64,000 bases of DNA from Diphasiastrum complanatum (taxonomy: Eukaryota; Streptophyta; Lycopodiopsida; Lycopodiales; Lycopodiaceae). Each line of letters opens with the position of its first letter. The stretch's first letter is position 1. The translations under genes were made by a program, and so were the position numbers. Positions 62,004-64,000 of this stretch are shown here, piece after piece. The DNA lies in assembly GCA_029204225.1 (NCBI GenBank), contig MU832212.1:1-64000 (forward strand). The letters run 5' to 3'. The notes under the pieces were generated by a model that was given only the letters and a program-made list of their open reading frames with translations, had not been told where the DNA came from and ran no database searches.

Positions 62004-62770
62004 TTAAAGCCCTTCGTAACCGACTGACATGGAAAACTGGATGGACTTTAGCTCATAGGAAACTTTGTCTATTCTCCTAATAATGGTAAACGAACCACAA
62101 TACCTAGGAGACAACTTAGCACACACTCCTGTTTTGAGCGTTTTAGTGTCATCTGAGACTCGAAGAAAGATTTTCTCACTAGGAGAGAATTGTACATCCC
62201 GTCTGTGTGGATCTGCACACTGCTTAGCTCGATCTTGGGCTTGCCTAATGCTACGCTTAGCATGTTTTACCATCTGGTTTAGGTTTTCTAAAAAGTTTTT
62301 GTTGCTTCAACTTTTTCCTGTTTAAACTCCACTGTTGTGGCTGAGCGTGGCTGAAAACCATACATCAGCATGAAGGGGCTGTATACCGTAGCTAAATGTT
62401 TGGTATTCTTATAAGCAAACTCTAATATTGAGAGATACTCCTCCCAATTTGTCTGCTTTTTCCTGACGTATGCACGAAGCATATCCTCCAGCACATGATT
62501 TGCTCTTTCTGTTTGACCGTCCGTTTGTGGATGGTATGTAGTACTCATGTTTAGTTTAGTATGGAGATGATGGAATACTGCCCTCCAAAAATTTCCATTA
62601 AACTTACTGTCCTGGTCACTGACTATGCCGGAAGGGAGACCATATAATTTAATAGTCCGTCTATAAACAACCTTGCTAATTCTGGAGCTCTAACGGTTGT
62701 TTTGGTCGGAATAAAGTGAGCCATTTTGGTCAAACGGTCAACTGCAACCCATATCGCATCATGACCCTTC
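62004..62770 (-). pseudogene. Gypsy integrase remnant
   Basis: Minus strand in several frames: WVAVDRLTKMAHFIPTKTT (first Asp, about 62700-62755), VSDQDSKF-like second Asp region after a stop, [20 protein letters not shown] (Glu, 62288-62548), and the C-terminal region HRRDVQFSPSEKIFLRVSD and KLSPRYCGSFTI (62004-62273). Frameshifts inactivate it. The order agrees with the flanking RNase H and chromodomain. Confidence 0.82.
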
Positions 62771-63051
62771 TAGGTCGTATACTTGGATGAATCTTTCCCA
62801 GGCCTAGGAACTGGTTCAGAAGTATGCACGTCTCTGTTCTGGACTGTCTTCCAGATTATGGAGAAATACGAATCACTTTTACATTTACCCCTCAAGGACA
62901 AGAGTAACTCATTACGAAACTGGGTAAAACTCAACTCGTTTATCATTGGCATTCTGCTAAGAGCATCTCCCACTATATTGAACTTTCCTTGTTTATATCT
63001 GAAATACAAGTCAAATTCATGCATTAGCTCAGCCCATCGAGCTTTCTGACC
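62771..63051 (-). pseudogene. Gypsy RNase H, C-terminal part
   Basis: Minus-strand KARWAELMHEFDLYFRYKQG and KFNIVGDALSRMP, including the last RNase H Asp, then the start of the integrase connector. It is separated from the N-terminal RNase H part by the 63052-63406 insert. Confidence 0.8.
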
Positions 63052-63406
63052 TCCTCAATATGAAATGGAGTTTCAGTGATCTTATGCATACCTATGTTTA
63101 ATGTATCTCTCTCTTTCTTCAAGTGATATGTCCTAGGGATTGGGACTTTTCTAATTTGAACTTGCTTAAAAGCTTCTCTAATTAGTTTAAATGTTGTTGC
63201 ATATGCTTCTCTGCTAATACCCACAAAATCACAAGCACCCTGAACTATAGTCTTATCTAAATTTTTTTGAATGTCCACCATCAAAGACTCTGCTATTTTA
63301 CACTTTACATTTGAAATCATATTGTTCATCACGATACGCTCAGTGGATTTGCAAGTCAATATTGTGCCCAATGACATTCCTAGTGAAGCATTGTCTTTAA
63401 TATTCC
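63052..63406 (-). other. ~355-bp insert with an open reading frame inside gypsy RNase H
   Basis: The RNase H sequence breaks after NQPELS and resumes at GQKARWAEL with nothing lost. Between lie about 355 bp that are open for ~118 codons on the minus strand (SLGTILTCKSTERIVMNNMI, GACDFVGISREAYATTFKLI, PIPRTYHLKKERDTL). It is not a retroelement motif that I know. No terminal inverted repeats or clear target duplication were seen, and boundaries are good to a few bases. The frame may be a captured exon or part of another mobile element. Confidence 0.55.
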
Positions 63407-63741
63407 GAGAGCTCAGGCTGGTTACACAAATATCTAAGGCTTTCATGGTCAGTCAGGACCTCAAAGCTAGCACCATACAAATAATGCCGCCAAGTCTTAA
63501 GGTCATGAATAATAGAAAAAAATTCCTTCTCATAAGCACTATATCTGGTTTGAGTGGGTTCAAGCTTCTTACTTTCGAACGCTATTGGTCGTCCGTTTTG
63601 GTTCAACACCGCACCTACTGCAAAGTCGCTAGCATTTGTTTCAACCACAAAAGGCTGATTGGGTCTACGACTTTCGGTATTGGTGCTGTAACCAAGGCTG
63701 ACTTGAGAGCATGAAAACTCTCTTGTTGCTTTGGCCCCCAA
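63407..63741 (-). pseudogene. Gypsy RNase H, N-terminal part
   Basis: Minus-strand FVVETNASDFAVGAVLNQNG, where the catalytic TDAS is changed to TNAS, then IAFESKKL, AYEKEFFSII and LTDHESLRYLCNQPELS, where the insert begins. The Asp-to-Asn change alone would disable RNase H. Confidence 0.85.
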
Positions 63742-64000
63742 ACAAACTCTTTTCCCTTCCTTTTAAGAAGATTTGTCATGGGAATTGCTATCTGAGCATA
63801 ATCCTTGACAAATCGTCTGTAATATCCTGAAATTCCAAGAAAGATTTGAAGATCTGTTATACTGTTTGGTCTAGGCCATTTGAATATGGCTTTGACTGTA
63901 TTTGGATTTATTTTAATCCCATCTTTGGAAATAATATGGCCCAAATATGCTATTTCTTCGGTAAAAAACTCACATTTAGGTCTCTTTGCGAATAGCTTAT
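63615..64000 (-). pseudogene. Gypsy reverse transcriptase, thumb and connection part, runs off the window
   Basis: Minus-strand YLGHIIS-like start (GHIISKDGIKINPNTVKAIF), LGISGYYRRFVKDYAQIAIP and FVWGPKQQESFHALK. The YIDD box and palm lie beyond the right edge. A frameshift near 63690 separates it from RNase H. Confidence 0.85.

Overview
The window looks like nuclear DNA from a land plant with a repeat-rich genome. The evidence is plant-type Ty1/copia and Ty3/gypsy (chromodomain) retrotransposons, primer-binding sites matching initiator-Met tRNA, and one spliced host gene related to plant KMS1/VMP1. The species cannot be named from sequence alone. Almost all recognisable content is retroelement, much of it nested.

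Left part (1-36 kb). A decayed minus-strand copia element (1-3189) is split by a 5.25 kb non-coding LTR element, here called A (3190-8442, minus, perfect 5-bp target duplication). Next come copia ends and a chimeric minus-strand copia (10.5-14.6 kb) in which gag is fused directly to reverse transcriptase. These are followed by a decayed plus-strand copia (15.9-18.6 kb), a gypsy protease scrap, possible host-gene exon remnants I do not recognise (20-23 kb), and a second plus-strand copia (24-26.4 kb). About 9 kb of mostly AT-rich DNA with no recognised gene follows, then a long (TG)n(GA)n microsatellite and a LINE-like reverse-transcriptase scrap.

Middle part (36.7-54.3 kb). Element B (minus, 36735-53334) belongs to the same non-coding family as A and carries two further insertions, C (38850-44082) and D (44599-50873), both plus strand and both with perfect 5-bp target duplications. 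C and D share LTRs, primer-binding site, a leader with five repeated hairpins, 3' UTR and polypurine tract, but have complementary coding content. C encodes gag and protease with no polymerase. D encodes an intact 1160-residue protease-RT-RNase H-integrase-chromodomain protein with no gag. A and B encode nothing but share the primer site, the leader hairpins and a colinear LTR core. Together they look like a gag-only, pol-only and RNA-only consortium that could be mobilised in trans. An inverted partial copy of the A/B LTR abuts B and forms a head-to-head palindrome.

Right part (54.3-64 kb). Six exons (55355-59697, plus) encode the first 304 residues of a KMS1/VMP1-like ER membrane protein. 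The end of the sixth exon lies in a 199-bp tandem duplication, and the remaining exons were not found in the window. Downstream are a rearranged minus-strand LINE fragment and the 3' half of a decayed minus-strand gypsy chromovirus whose RNase H region is interrupted by a ~355-bp insert carrying its own open reading frame.
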